Assembly: GCA_963740945.1 (NCBI GenBank)
Contig: CAVUGE010000017.1
Coordinates: forward strand, 310,001 to 374,000
DNA length: 64,000 nt
Reading direction: 5' to 3'
Origin: CAVQBP01 sp963740945
GTDB lineage: Bacteria > Bacteroidota > Ignavibacteria > Ignavibacteriales > Ignavibacteriaceae
Made by a program: the position numbers and the translations under genes. Below the pieces are notes generated by a model. The model was given only the letters and a program-made list of their open reading frames with translations. It was not told where the DNA came from and made no database searches. Each line of letters opens with the position of its first letter. Position 1 is the first letter of the stretch. Positions 43,044 through 52,679 of this stretch are shown one piece after another.

Positions 43044-44879
43044 ATGATCTCAGGACAGGATGTGCAAATAGACGGAGAAAAATCTATCCTAAATGATGGG
43101 GTTAAAGAATTCCTTTCGAATTCATTAAAAACCCTTGGATCGGCATTAAACGTATTAGATTCAATTTCTGCAATTTCAGAACAGCAATTCTCAAAAATCA
43201 GCAGCAATCTTCAAATATATTATTCCAAATCGAAAGAAGTCTCAGAAAAAGGTTCGGAGATAGTATTACTATTATCGGGTGATCAGTATAATTATAATAT
43301 AGAAAATTTACAGAAAACATACGGTAATATATTTGATTCTATTGATAGTTCTCAAAAAAAATTTGAAACCAGTGAAGCATTTTTTAATGAAATTCTAAAA
43401 TCCATTAATGTTGTTGCAGAAGATGTTTTAGGTTTTAAAAGATTGGTTAAATATCTTCATATACAGGGCATTTCGACTAAAATAGAAAGTTCCCGGCTGG
43501 GTAGTGATGATAAAGGTTTTAATAATTTAGCAGAAAATGTTGAGAATTTATCTATTGTTATTTCAGATAAGTCAAACAAATTCAGGGTTGAGACAGAATC
43601 CTTAACTAATTTGATAAAGAATGTACAATATGAAGATATCAATATAAAAAGAACACAACAGGAAAATTCTAAAACTATATTAAATAATGCTAAAGCAAGT
43701 CTGGATTTATTAATTGATAAAAACCAGCAAAGTTCAGTAAAATATGAAATAATATACTCCAATTTCCAGGAAATTCAGGGAAATATAGGTGCTTTAGTAA
43801 CCTCAGTGCAGTTTCATGATATAACTCGCCAGCAGTTCCAGCATGTCCATTCCACATTTGAAAATTTAATTAAGAAAATATCCTCTGCAGCAACTTCCGG
43901 TTTTATAGGACCGGAGCAACTATTGAATACTATTTATGATGTCTGCAAAATTCAATATGAACAATTAAAGCATTCCCGCGATGAATTATTTTCAGCAACA
44001 AAAGAAATTATCGACAATTTAACAAGCATTAGTGAAAATATTTTCAATATGACCAAGGAAATCTCCGGATTACTTGACGATAACGGCAATTATAACCAAT
44101 CTTTTATTGAAAATATTAAACAAGGTCTAAAAAATGTTTCCGCTTCATTAAACAGCAGCTGTAACCTTGGGCTAAACTTTTCAAATTCAACCAATAGAGT
44201 AATTAACACAATTGAGTCGCTGGCAGGTTTTATTAATGAAATTGGTGAAATTGGTTCGGAAATAGAATTGATATCTCTCAACGCAAATATTAAAGCTGTT
44301 CACCTTGGAGAAGAAGGAGCCACTCTAGCTGTTATTGCAGGGGAAATTCAAAAATTATCAATTGATGCAAGAAAAGAGACCGACATTGTAATTCAAAAAA
44401 TTTTAAAGGTAAATGTATTTTCCAAAAATTTTGATGATTCTTTAAATCAAAATGGCAATGAATCAGTTGAATCGAAAAAGATTATTGAAGAATTTAATGA
44501 TATTCTGAATTCATTAAATACTATAATCGGGGAGGCGGCTTCAGGATTAACAATTATACAAAAATCAGCCAAAAGACTACTTGAAGATTTAAATCAAACT
44601 ATAAAATCAATTACTGTGCATACAGAGACTGAGAAAAAAATAAACCAGATTCTGAACCAGTTAGAAAGCATAATTGAAAAAAGTAAATCATTAACGGGAA
44701 CAAGATTTAACAGTAATTCAGAATTATCCGATTTAAGAAGGAATTACACAATGCAGAGTCAGCGTGATATTCATAACTCCGTAACATCTGAATTGAATGA
44801 AACGGATCTAAAACATGTTAATCCGGATTATATGAATGGTGGTTCAGATGAATTTGGAGATAACGTTGAACTATTTTAA
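43044..44879 (+). CDS. Soluble MCP-like chemotaxis protein (first gene of the che operon)
   Basis: A 611-residue, almost wholly helical coiled-coil protein with no membrane segment. Around residues 395-450 it carries a divergent receptor hairpin: EIGSEIELISLNANIKAVHLG, then EEGATLAVIAGEIQKLSIDARKET, which parallels the canonical LLALNAAIEAARAGE.G.GFAVVA.EVRKLA tip that docks CheA and CheW. It is therefore a cytoplasmic or CheA-interacting receptor-like protein rather than a normal transmembrane receptor. It heads the chemotaxis operon, 24 bp before the STAS gene. Confidence 0.75.
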   Translation: MISGQDVQIDGEKSILNDGVKEFLSNSLKTLGSALNVLDSISAISEQQFSKISSNLQIYYSKSKEVSEKGSEIVLLLSGDQYNYNIENLQKTYGNIFDSIDSSQKKFETSEAFFNEILKSINVVAEDVLGFKRLVKYLHIQGISTKIESSRLGSDDKGFNNLAENVENLSIVISDKSNKFRVETESLTNLIKNVQYEDINIKRTQQENSKTILNNAKASLDLLIDKNQQSSVKYEIIYSNFQEIQGNIGALVTSVQFHDITRQQFQHVHSTFENLIKKISSAATSGFIGPEQLLNTIYDVCKIQYEQLKHSRDELFSATKEIIDNLTSISENIFNMTKEISGLLDDNGNYNQSFIENIKQGLKNVSASLNSSCNLGLNFSNSTNRVINTIESLAGFINEIGEIGSEIELISLNANIKAVHLGEEGATLAVIAGEIQKLSIDARKETDIVIQKILKVNVFSKNFDDSLNQNGNESVESKKIIEEFNDILNSLNTIIGEAASGLTIIQKSAKRLLEDLNQTIKSITVHTETEKKINQILNQLESIIEKSKSLTGTRFNSNSELSDLRRNYTMQSQRDIHNSVTSELNETDLKHVNPDYMNGGSDEFGDNVELF

Positions 44880-44903
44880 TTAAATAATTTGCTATAGATT
44901 AAA

Positions 44904-45251
44904 ATGAAAAGAACTAAAAAAAACAATATAAATAATGATAGTGCAAAAGAGGTCAAACTGGGTGAATCACTTACAATATGGAATGCAGCAAAAATAAAGG
45001 AATTGTTATCTGCAGAATTAAATAATTCTTCGAGCATTGTTTTAAACTTTGATAATTCTGAAGAATATGATTTCTCCTTTATACAGCTTCTTTTTTCTGC
45101 ATTAAAAAGCTCAGAGATTCAAGGTAAAAAGATAACAATTCAAAATATGCAGCCTGAACTCAGGAACCTTATCGAGGAGTCCGGTTTCGCAAATATTAAC
45201 TATCCGGTTTTTTCTTCTAAAAAAAGTGAGGGAATATTATGTCAAAAGTAA
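44904..45251 (+). CDS. STAS-domain protein
   Basis: A 115-residue single-domain protein with the STAS fold: VKLGESLTIWNAAKIKELLSA near 16-36, then SIVLNFDNSEEYDFSFIQLL near 45-64 and IQNMQPELRNLIEESGF near 81-97. The usual phospho-acceptor DSSG is replaced by DFSF, with a Ser two residues after the Asp. STAS proteins in che clusters link to CheY/CheA signalling. Its stop overlaps CheY by 13 bp. Confidence 0.78.
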   Translation: MKRTKKNNINNDSAKEVKLGESLTIWNAAKIKELLSAELNNSSSIVLNFDNSEEYDFSFIQLLFSALKSSEIQGKKITIQNMQPELRNLIEESGFANINYPVFSSKKSEGILCQK

Positions 45252-45604
45252 TAATGACTGTCGATGATTCTTCTAGCATCCGGCAAATGGTCAGTTTTAC
45301 TTTGCAGGAAGCAGGTTACAATGTGGTGGAAGCAGTGGATGGCAGAGATGCGTTGACAAAATTAAATAATAATTCTGTTAATATGCTGATAACAGATTTG
45401 AATATGCCGAATATGGATGGAATATCATTAATAAAGAATGTAAGAAGTAATTCTGCTATTAAATTTATCCCGATTATCATGTTAACAACTGAATCTCAGG
45501 CTGCGAAAAAGATGGAAGGGAAAGCCGCCGGTGCAACCGGATGGATAGTGAAACCTTTCCAGCAGGAACAATTATTAGGTGTAGTTAAAAAGGTATTAGG
45601 ATGA
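45239..45604 (+). CDS. cheY: CheY-type response regulator
   Basis: A 121-residue stand-alone receiver: acidic pocket Asp8-Asp9 in VDDSSSIR, phospho-Asp in LITDLNMPNMDG near 51-62 and the conserved Lys in VKPFQQEQ near 104. A GAGGG site lies ahead of the ATG. It is phosphorylated by CheA and acts on the motor or other output. No output domain. Its stop overlaps the CheA start by 4 bp (ATGA). Confidence 0.93.
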   Translation: MSKVIMTVDDSSSIRQMVSFTLQEAGYNVVEAVDGRDALTKLNNNSVNMLITDLNMPNMDGISLIKNVRSNSAIKFIPIIMLTTESQAAKKMEGKAAGATGWIVKPFQQEQLLGVVKKVLG

Positions 45605-47664
45605 AAGAAAAACATATTGAGGCATTTGTTCAAGAAGCTTCGGAACTTCTTATTGTTCTGGAAGAATCTTTAATTGATCTTGAAACTAAACCGGGTGATA
45701 ATGAATTAATTGATAAAATCTTCAGATCACTGCATACTATCAAAGGTTCTGCCGGAATGTTCGGTTTTGATCATATCAGTGCTTTTGTTCATGATATTGA
45801 AACCGTCTATGATAAAGTCCGCAATAAAGAACTGGATGTGGATAAATCTCTTATTGATCTAACATTAAATGCCCGTGACCAAATTTCTTTTATGTTAAAA
45901 AATGAGAGTAAACAGAATACTATTGAAAATGAAACTGTAAAGCAAATTCTTTCTTCATTTAGGGGCTACTTAGATTATTCAGAGATAATTGAAAAAAAGA
46001 AAGAAATAGTCAAAAGCGATGAAAATAGAGAAGGAGATGTAAAAATAATATATCATATTTTCTTTGAGCCTTCTGAAAATCTCCTTTTGAATGGTACTAA
46101 TCCCGTCGGTTTATTAAGTGAAATTTCTTCTCTTGGCAAAACAATAATTTCACCAAATACTGAAAAAATTCCTGCACTGGATCTTTTCGACCCTGAAAAG
46201 TTATACACTTCGTGGGATATTGTTTTATCTACAAATCGGGGAATTAATGAAATTAAAGATGTTTTCATTTTTGTAGAGGATGATTGTAAAATAAATATCA
46301 GCGAAATAGGTAAAGGTGAACTAAAAAAGGATTTTAAATATTATTCCGAAATTATCAATATAGAGGATAAAAATACTTCTGATCTAGATAGTAAGGAAAA
46401 CATAATTCATCATGAAAAAAGTGTCGAACAAAAAATTGAAAATAAAGTGTTAAAGCATGATAATTCAGGCTCACAGAATCTTTCAAGCATCCGCGTTAAC
46501 TCAGATAAACTTGATCTTTTAGTAAACCTTGTTGGTGAGCTGGTGACCGTTCAGGCAAGATTATCCCAAACTGCAGCACATGCAAATGACAGCTTACTGA
46601 TTTCAATTGCCGAGGATGTTGAAAGACTAACTTGGGAACTGAGAGATAATGCATTAAGCATCCGGATGATACCAATAGAAACAACCTTCAATAAATTTAA
46701 AAGATTAATCCGTGACCTTTCAAAAGAATTAGGAAAAGAAGTCGAGCTTATTACCGAAGGGGGAGAAACAGAACTTGATAAGAATGTAATTGAGAAATTA
46801 AACGATCCTCTGGTGCATATAATAAGAAATTCAATCGGACACGGAATTGAAAATCCGGAGGAGAGACTTAAAAAAGGAAAAGAACGTTCCGGAAAAGTTT
46901 TACTTTCTGCAATACACTCGGGGACACATGTATTAATAAAAATACAAGATGATGGCGCCGGATTAAATAAAGAAGCTATTTATGAAAAAGCTATTGAACG
47001 CGGATTAATATACCCTGAATCAAAATTATCTGAGAAAGAAATTTATAACTTAATATTCAGTCCCGGCTTTTCAACTGTAAAAGAAGTTACTAATGTATCA
47101 GGCAGGGGAGTGGGGATGGATGTGGTTCTTAGCGCAATTGCATCTCTACGTGGTTCTGTAGAAATTGAAAGTAAAGCAGGTGAAGGGACTACAATAATAT
47201 TAAAACTCCCGTTAACTCTTGCAATTATAGAAGGATTAATTGTTAGAATCGATAAAGACTTTTTTGTTATTCCTTTATCCTTTGTTGAAGAATGTATTGA
47301 ATTAACCTCCGAAACTAAAATGAAATCCAACGGAAGAAATTTAATAGACGTTAGAGGAGAAATAATTCCGTATATACCCCTGAGAGAGAAGTTCGGTATT
47401 TATAACAACCAGCCGAAAATTGAACAGATTGTTTTAATAAATAATCAGAATGAAAAGACCGGATTAGTAGTAGATGAAATTATTGGTGAGCATCAGACAG
47501 TTATTAAATCTCTGGGGAGCTATTATAAGGGTGTGGATGCGGTTTCCGGTGCGAGTGTTTTAGGTAATGGATCAGTTGCATTAATTATTGATGTCCCGAA
47601 ACTAATTTTGTCCGAAATTAATGAAGAGAAAAAGCTGGTTGAAAAGTTTAACAATAACAAATAA
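45601..47664 (+). CDS. cheA: Chemotaxis histidine kinase CheA
   Basis: A 687-residue CheA. The N-terminal HPt carries phospho-His45 in SLHTIKGSAG. A linker of about 200 residues follows, then the dimerisation domain (IRVNSDKLDLLVNLVGELVT near 299-318), HATPase with LVHIIRNSIGHGIENPEER near 401-419 and GRGVGMDVV near 503, and a C-terminal CheW-like domain (about 540-680). The N-box reads HIIRNSIGHG, with Gly where Asp is usual before the second His. It phosphorylates CheY and CheB. Confidence 0.93.
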   Translation: MKEKHIEAFVQEASELLIVLEESLIDLETKPGDNELIDKIFRSLHTIKGSAGMFGFDHISAFVHDIETVYDKVRNKELDVDKSLIDLTLNARDQISFMLKNESKQNTIENETVKQILSSFRGYLDYSEIIEKKKEIVKSDENREGDVKIIYHIFFEPSENLLLNGTNPVGLLSEISSLGKTIISPNTEKIPALDLFDPEKLYTSWDIVLSTNRGINEIKDVFIFVEDDCKINISEIGKGELKKDFKYYSEIINIEDKNTSDLDSKENIIHHEKSVEQKIENKVLKHDNSGSQNLSSIRVNSDKLDLLVNLVGELVTVQARLSQTAAHANDSLLISIAEDVERLTWELRDNALSIRMIPIETTFNKFKRLIRDLSKELGKEVELITEGGETELDKNVIEKLNDPLVHIIRNSIGHGIENPEERLKKGKERSGKVLLSAIHSGTHVLIKIQDDGAGLNKEAIYEKAIERGLIYPESKLSEKEIYNLIFSPGFSTVKEVTNVSGRGVGMDVVLSAIASLRGSVEIESKAGEGTTIILKLPLTLAIIEGLIVRIDKDFFVIPLSFVEECIELTSETKMKSNGRNLIDVRGEIIPYIPLREKFGIYNNQPKIEQIVLINNQNEKTGLVVDEIIGEHQTVIKSLGSYYKGVDAVSGASVLGNGSVALIIDVPKLILSEINEEKKLVEKFNNNK

Positions 47665-47676
47665 AGGAGTAAAAAA

Positions 47677-48171
47677 ATGAATGATTCGTTAGTTGATATA
47701 AGGCAATTTCTTACATTCAAACTATCTGAAGAAGTTTTCGGTGTTGATGTTGCCAAGGTAAGAGAAATTCTTGACTTTATTCAAATAACAAAAGTTCCGC
47801 AAACACCTGATTTTATGAGTGGGGTGATAAATTTACGGGGCAGTGTTGTACCCGTTGTCGATATGAGATTAAAATTCGGAATGGAAAAGACTGAAACAAC
47901 TGTGAATACATGTATTATAGTTGTTGAAGTAAATCTTGATGGTGAAAATGTAGTGCTCGGTGCACTTGTCGATTCAGTACAGGAGGTATTTGAGTTAGAT
48001 CCGTCACAAATAGAACCAGCTCCAAAAATAGGTACGAAATTAAAAACGGATTTTATAAATGGAATGGGTAAACGAGATGATAAATTCATCATTATTCTGA
48101 ATATTGACAAGGTCTTTTGTTCAGAAGAATTAGCCTTGGTGCAGGATGCTCAAGGAACAAATAAAGAATGA
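47677..48171 (+). CDS. cheW: CheW coupling protein
   Basis: A 164-residue CheW: TFKLSEEVFGVDVAKVREIL near 11-30, INLRGSVVPVVDMRLKFGM near 49-67, and the C-terminal FINGMGKRDDKFIIILNIDKV near 128-148. It couples receptors to CheA. AAGGAG sits 8 bp upstream of the start and it follows cheA by 12 bp. Confidence 0.93.
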   Translation: MNDSLVDIRQFLTFKLSEEVFGVDVAKVREILDFIQITKVPQTPDFMSGVINLRGSVVPVVDMRLKFGMEKTETTVNTCIIVVEVNLDGENVVLGALVDSVQEVFELDPSQIEPAPKIGTKLKTDFINGMGKRDDKFIIILNIDKVFCSEELALVQDAQGTNKE

Positions 48172-48212
48172 TAATTAACAAGGAAGTAAAAAAAAATAAG
48201 GAGTAATTCAAA

Positions 48213-51200
48213 ATGAAATGGTTCTATAACTTAAAAATTGCAACAAAACTATTAAGCGGTTTTGTTTTAGTTGCTGCTATAGCAGCAGTTGTAGGTTGGT
48301 TTGGTATAACGCAGATGAAAACAATTGACGAGGCTGATTCGCGGCTTTATGAAAAAGCAACCGTCCCGCTCGCTCAACTTCAAAAAATATCGGTGGCATT
48401 TCAAAGATCTCGCATTAATTTGAGAGAAGGATTTTCGGCAAAAACTATTGAAGAACGAAAAAGATTTGAAAAGACTATTGATGAACTTCAAAGTACTATT
48501 GCGGAGCAGCTTAAAGGTTATGAAGGCACTCTAATTTCAGATGAAGATAAAAAGACGTATGAAGAGTTTAAAAAAATTAACCTTCTATACTATAACGATA
48601 TGGTTGAAATGTTGAAACTTGTGGATGCGGGAAAACTTACAGATGCTGAAGCGCTGCTTGATGGTGATGGATTTGTTCATGCGAAGGAGGCAGATGCACA
48701 GTTAACAAACATTGTCGAGCTCAACATATCAGAGGGTAAAGAAATGTCAGACACCAATTCTGCCATAGCAAATTCTGCATCAACAACTATGCTTATTATT
48801 ATCCTTTTGGGTGTATTAATCGCCATCGGTCTTGGAATATTCTTATCTAAAATAATAAGCAAACCTCTGGGTTTGTTATCTGAAGCTGCCGAAAAATTAG
48901 CACTTGGTGATGTTGATGTTAATATTAAACAAACGACAACAGATGAACTCGGTATATTAATAGGTGCATTTAGTAATATGATTAATAACATTAAACAACA
49001 AGTTGGCTTCGCAGAAAAAATATCTAATGGAGATCTTACAGTTGATGTGAAAGTAAGATCTGAAAAAGATGCTTTGAATAAAGGATTCTTAAAAGTTGTT
49101 GAAACACTAAAAAGTTTAATGACAGAAGTTGGTAAAATTTCTAAATCTGCAGCTGATGGTGAATTAGATAAGCGTGCAAATGCAGATTTGTTTGTCGGAG
49201 ACTGGAATAAATTAGTAGCCGGAGTAAATGATACAATTACAAATATAGTTAACCCGTTAATGGTTACAGCTGATTATGTAGAAAAAGTAAGTAAAGGTGT
49301 TATCCCCCCGGAAATAACAACTGTTTATAAAGGACAATACAATATCATTAAAGTTAACTTGAATGCAGTTGTAAAAATGATGAGTGAATTATTGGCTGAG
49401 ACAGATATAATAATTAAAGCAGCAGCAGACGGTGCACTTGATCAAAGAGCAGATGCTTCAAAATTTGTCGGCGGCTGGAATAAATTAGTAGCCGGAGTAA
49501 ATGACACAATTACAAATATAGTTAACCCGTTAATGGTTACAGCTGATTATGTAGAAAAAGTAAGTAAAGGTGTTATCCCCCCGGAAATAACAACTGTTTA
49601 TAAAGGACAATACAATATCATTAAAGTTAACTTGAATGCAGTTGTAAAAATGATGAGTGAATTATTGGCTGAGACAGATATAATAATTAAAGCAGCAGCA
49701 GACGGTACACTTGATCAAAGAGCAGATGCTTCAAAATTTGTCGGCGGCTGGAATAAATTAGTAGTCGGAGTAAATGATACAATTACAAATATAGTTAACC
49801 CGTTAATGGTTACAGCTGATTATGTAGAAAAAGTAAGTAAAGGTGTTATCCCCCCGGAAATAACAACTGTTTATAAGGGACAATACAATATCATTAAAGT
49901 TAACTTGAATGCAGTTGTAAAAATGATGAGTGAATTGTTGGCTGAGACAGATATAATAATTAAAGCAGCAGCAGACGGTGCACTTGATCAAAGAGCAGAT
50001 GCTTCAAAATTTGTCGGCGGCTGGAATAAATTAGTAGCCGGAGTAAATGGTACAATTACAAATATAGTTAACCCATTAATGGTTACCGCTGACTATGTAG
50101 AAAAGATAAGTAAAGGATTCAGTCCACCTCAAATAACTGAGATATACAAAGGTCAGTATAACATCATAAAAAATAATCTTAACTCTTTAATTATTGCGAT
50201 GAATGAAATTACTGAAGTGGCAGAAGATATCGCAAGCGGTAATCTTATGGTGACAGCTAAAGAAAGATCGGATAGCGATAAACTGATGCGCGCATTAAGT
50301 TCAATGATCTCCAAATTAACTGAAGTGGTTGAGAATGTTCAATCTGCAGGTAATAATGTATCTTCAGGGTCACAAGAACTAAGCTCTAGTTCTGAACAAA
50401 TGTCGCAAGGTGCAACTGAACAGGCTGCAGCAGCCGAAGAAGCTTCATCTTCTATGGAACAGATGACTTCAAATATTAAACAGAACGCTGAAAATGCTCA
50501 GCAAACCGAAAAGATTGCTTTAAAATCCGCAGAAGATGCAAAAGAAGGCGGAAAAGCCGTTAATGAAACTGTACAAGCAATGAAAGAAATAGCAAGCAAG
50601 ATTAATATTATTGAGGAGATTGCAAGACAAACAAACTTGTTGGCATTAAATGCAGCAATTGAAGCTGCTCGAGCCGGAGAGCATGGTAAAGGTTTCGCAG
50701 TAGTTGCTTCTGAAGTAAGAAAATTAGCTGAAAGAAGTCAAACATCCGCTGCAGAAATAAGTAAACTTTCAGCATCGAGTGTGCAAGTTGCCGAGAAAGC
50801 TGGTAAAATGTTATCAATGATTGTACCTGATATCCAACGAACTGCAGAATTAGTTCAGGAAATTACAGCATCCAGTAATGAACAGAATTCAGGTGCTGGG
50901 CAAATCAATGGTGCAATTCAACAGTTAAACCAGGTTATTCAGCAAAATGCTTCAGCTTCGGAAGAAATGTCGTCAACTGCTGAAGAACTTTCAAGCCAAG
51001 CTGGACAATTACAAGATACAATTGCGTTTTTTAAAGTTGATAGTAAAACTAATATTAAAGATGTAAGGGTTGAACCAAAAGCTAAAACTAAAAAAGAAAA
51101 TCATTCCGTTTTCACACATAATTCTTCATTCAAATTGGATGTGAAGCCTGGTAAATCGTCTGGTTCCGGAAAGTCAAATGGAAATGGAACTCTCATTAAA

Positions 51201-51248
51201 TTAGGAAATAATAGAGACAGTTTAGATAATGAATTTGAAAAATTCTAA
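48213..51248 (+). CDS. Transmembrane chemoreceptor with amplified HAMP-like repeats
   Basis: A 1011-residue methyl-accepting protein. TM1 (about 12-31) and TM2 (about 190-208) flank a four-helix-bundle sensor (about 32-188). A HAMP domain (about 210-262) is followed by four 91-residue HAMP-like repeats (about residues 310-680: WNKLVAGVNDTITNIVNPL, SKGVIPPEITTVYKGQYN), three of them nearly identical. The signalling hairpin has ARQTNLLALNAAIEAARAGE near 808-827. The tail ends in FEKF. AAGGAG precedes the start. Most likely a single or few-ligand receptor with an extended signal-conversion stalk. Confidence 0.9.
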   Translation: MKWFYNLKIATKLLSGFVLVAAIAAVVGWFGITQMKTIDEADSRLYEKATVPLAQLQKISVAFQRSRINLREGFSAKTIEERKRFEKTIDELQSTIAEQLKGYEGTLISDEDKKTYEEFKKINLLYYNDMVEMLKLVDAGKLTDAEALLDGDGFVHAKEADAQLTNIVELNISEGKEMSDTNSAIANSASTTMLIIILLGVLIAIGLGIFLSKIISKPLGLLSEAAEKLALGDVDVNIKQTTTDELGILIGAFSNMINNIKQQVGFAEKISNGDLTVDVKVRSEKDALNKGFLKVVETLKSLMTEVGKISKSAADGELDKRANADLFVGDWNKLVAGVNDTITNIVNPLMVTADYVEKVSKGVIPPEITTVYKGQYNIIKVNLNAVVKMMSELLAETDIIIKAAADGALDQRADASKFVGGWNKLVAGVNDTITNIVNPLMVTADYVEKVSKGVIPPEITTVYKGQYNIIKVNLNAVVKMMSELLAETDIIIKAAADGTLDQRADASKFVGGWNKLVVGVNDTITNIVNPLMVTADYVEKVSKGVIPPEITTVYKGQYNIIKVNLNAVVKMMSELLAETDIIIKAAADGALDQRADASKFVGGWNKLVAGVNGTITNIVNPLMVTADYVEKISKGFSPPQITEIYKGQYNIIKNNLNSLIIAMNEITEVAEDIASGNLMVTAKERSDSDKLMRALSSMISKLTEVVENVQSAGNNVSSGSQELSSSSEQMSQGATEQAAAAEEASSSMEQMTSNIKQNAENAQQTEKIALKSAEDAKEGGKAVNETVQAMKEIASKINIIEEIARQTNLLALNAAIEAARAGEHGKGFAVVASEVRKLAERSQTSAAEISKLSASSVQVAEKAGKMLSMIVPDIQRTAELVQEITASSNEQNSGAGQINGAIQQLNQVIQQNASASEEMSSTAEELSSQAGQLQDTIAFFKVDSKTNIKDVRVEPKAKTKKENHSVFTHNSSFKLDVKPGKSSGSGKSNGNGTLIKLGNNRDSLDNEFEKF
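49203..50100. repeat. 273-bp in-frame tandem repeat array in the receptor gene
   Basis: Copies at 49203-49475, 49476-49748 and 49749-50021, plus a diverging fourth from 50022, have a period of exactly 273 bp (91 codons). Each copy differs from the next at only a few bases, for example gccgga versus gtcgga and gatacaatt versus gacacaatt. The unit start tggaataaattagtag repeats at exact 273-bp steps. Confidence 0.9.
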
Positions 51249-51303
51249 GCTGTAATTATCAATAAATAAATTTTTGTTATTAAATATTGAAATAAGCATA
51301 AAC

Positions 51304-52173
51304 ATGAATGATTATATTTTGAAAGAATTCTCTGACGCCACATTATCAAAAAATGATTTTGAAAGATTATCAAAATACATATATGATGTTTGTGGTATTA
51401 AGATGCTCCCGGTTAAAAAAATAATGTTGGAAACCAGATTAAAGAAAAGGTTGAAGGCTTGCGGCATAAATTCATTCACCGAGTATTGTGATCATGTGTT
51501 TAATAACAAGAATGGTAATAATGAAGAGCTTGTTCAAATGATTGATGTAATAACTACTAATAAAACTGATTTTTTTCGTGAACCAGCTCAATTCAATTAT
51601 TTGAACCAACAAGCTCTTCATTACTTATTAAGCAAACTTGATGCAGGAAAATCTAAAAAATTGAACGTATGGTGTGCAGGCTGTTCCACCGGGGAAGAAC
51701 CTTATACTCTTGCGATGGTTCTAAAAGAATTCGGCGAGCAAATTCCGGATTATAATTTTTCTATTTTTGCTACAGATATTTCAACAAAAGTATTAAGAGA
51801 AGCGGAGATGGGAATTTATGATTATAACCGAATTGCTCCTGTTCCAGATTATCTTAAGAAGAAATACTTTTTGAGAGGAAAAGATTCAAAGAAAGATTTA
51901 GTTAGGGTTGTCCCAGAGTTACGAAATAAAGTAAATTTTAAAAGATTAAATTTTATGGATGATGATTTTGGCATTGCTGAAAGGCAGCATATCATTTTTT
52001 GTCGAAATGTAATCATCTATTTTGATAAAGCCACACAGGAAAAATTAATTAAAAAATTGTTTGCAAATATTATTCCTGGTGGTTTTCTATTTTTAGGTCA
52101 TTCAGAAACAATATTTAGAATGGACTTATCAATGGTGCAAGTTGCACCAAGTACTTATAAAAAAATAAAATGA
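51304..52173 (+). CDS. cheR: Chemotaxis protein methyltransferase CheR
   Basis: Start ATG 51304 is preferred to the in-frame TTG at 51274. The 289-residue product has the N-terminal helical domain and the methyltransferase domain: NKTDFFREPAQFNYL near 93-107, VWCAGCSTGEEPYTLAM near 125-141 (SAM binding), IFATDIS near 160 and HIIFCRNVIIYFD near 228-240. It methylates receptor glutamates. Its stop overlaps CheD by 4 bp. Confidence 0.93.
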   Translation: MNDYILKEFSDATLSKNDFERLSKYIYDVCGIKMLPVKKIMLETRLKKRLKACGINSFTEYCDHVFNNKNGNNEELVQMIDVITTNKTDFFREPAQFNYLNQQALHYLLSKLDAGKSKKLNVWCAGCSTGEEPYTLAMVLKEFGEQIPDYNFSIFATDISTKVLREAEMGIYDYNRIAPVPDYLKKKYFLRGKDSKKDLVRVVPELRNKVNFKRLNFMDDDFGIAERQHIIFCRNVIIYFDKATQEKLIKKLFANIIPGGFLFLGHSETIFRMDLSMVQVAPSTYKKIK

Positions 52174-52679
52174 TAGAAGAAATAAATCACTTACCGAAAA
52201 TATATTTGGGACCGGGAGAGTTTCACTTAAGCAAAGAGCCTGAAGTTGTAGTTACTGTACTTGGATCTTGCATTGCAATTATAATGCAAAACACCGAGAA
52301 AAAAATATGTGCTGTTTCACACTGTGTCATGCCCGATCGTGATACATATTCAAATGATAAGCCGGGAGACTCTAAATACAAATGTGTGGATAGGGCAATC
52401 CATCAAATGATTAAAGTCCTAAATAAAGCCGAAGTTGAAAAAAATGAAATTACAGTGAAATTATTTGGCGGTTCTGAACAATTAAATGAAAAACGGAAAA
52501 ATGCTTCAATTGGAAAGCAAAACGTTCTAACCGCAATCGATATTTTATTCGAAGAAGGTCTGCAGATCGTCGCATCTGATGTCGGCGGAAATGAGGGTAG
52601 AAAAATATTTATATCAACTCAAACCGGAGATGTTTACCTGTCTCGTCTGGGAAAATTAAATAATAGTAAAAATGGATAA
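52170..52679 (+). CDS. cheD: Chemoreceptor glutamine deamidase CheD
   Basis: A 169-residue CheD: the catalytic Cys in TVLGSCIAIIM near 32 and the His of SHCVMPD near 50 match the family triad, followed by KLFGGSEQLNEKR near 90. It deamidates receptor glutamines and can bind CheC or CheY. It is coupled to CheR (ATGA) and CheB (8-bp overlap). Confidence 0.92.
   Translation: MIEEINHLPKIYLGPGEFHLSKEPEVVVTVLGSCIAIIMQNTEKKICAVSHCVMPDRDTYSNDKPGDSKYKCVDRAIHQMIKVLNKAEVEKNEITVKLFGGSEQLNEKRKNASIGKQNVLTAIDILFEEGLQIVASDVGGNEGRKIFISTQTGDVYLSRLGKLNNSKNG

Noticed and set aside
49203..50100. Assembly duplication as the sole explanation of the receptor repeats
   Set aside because: Copies differ at several bases and the fourth is clearly diverged, so at least part of the array is real; the exact copy number stays uncertain and is flagged.
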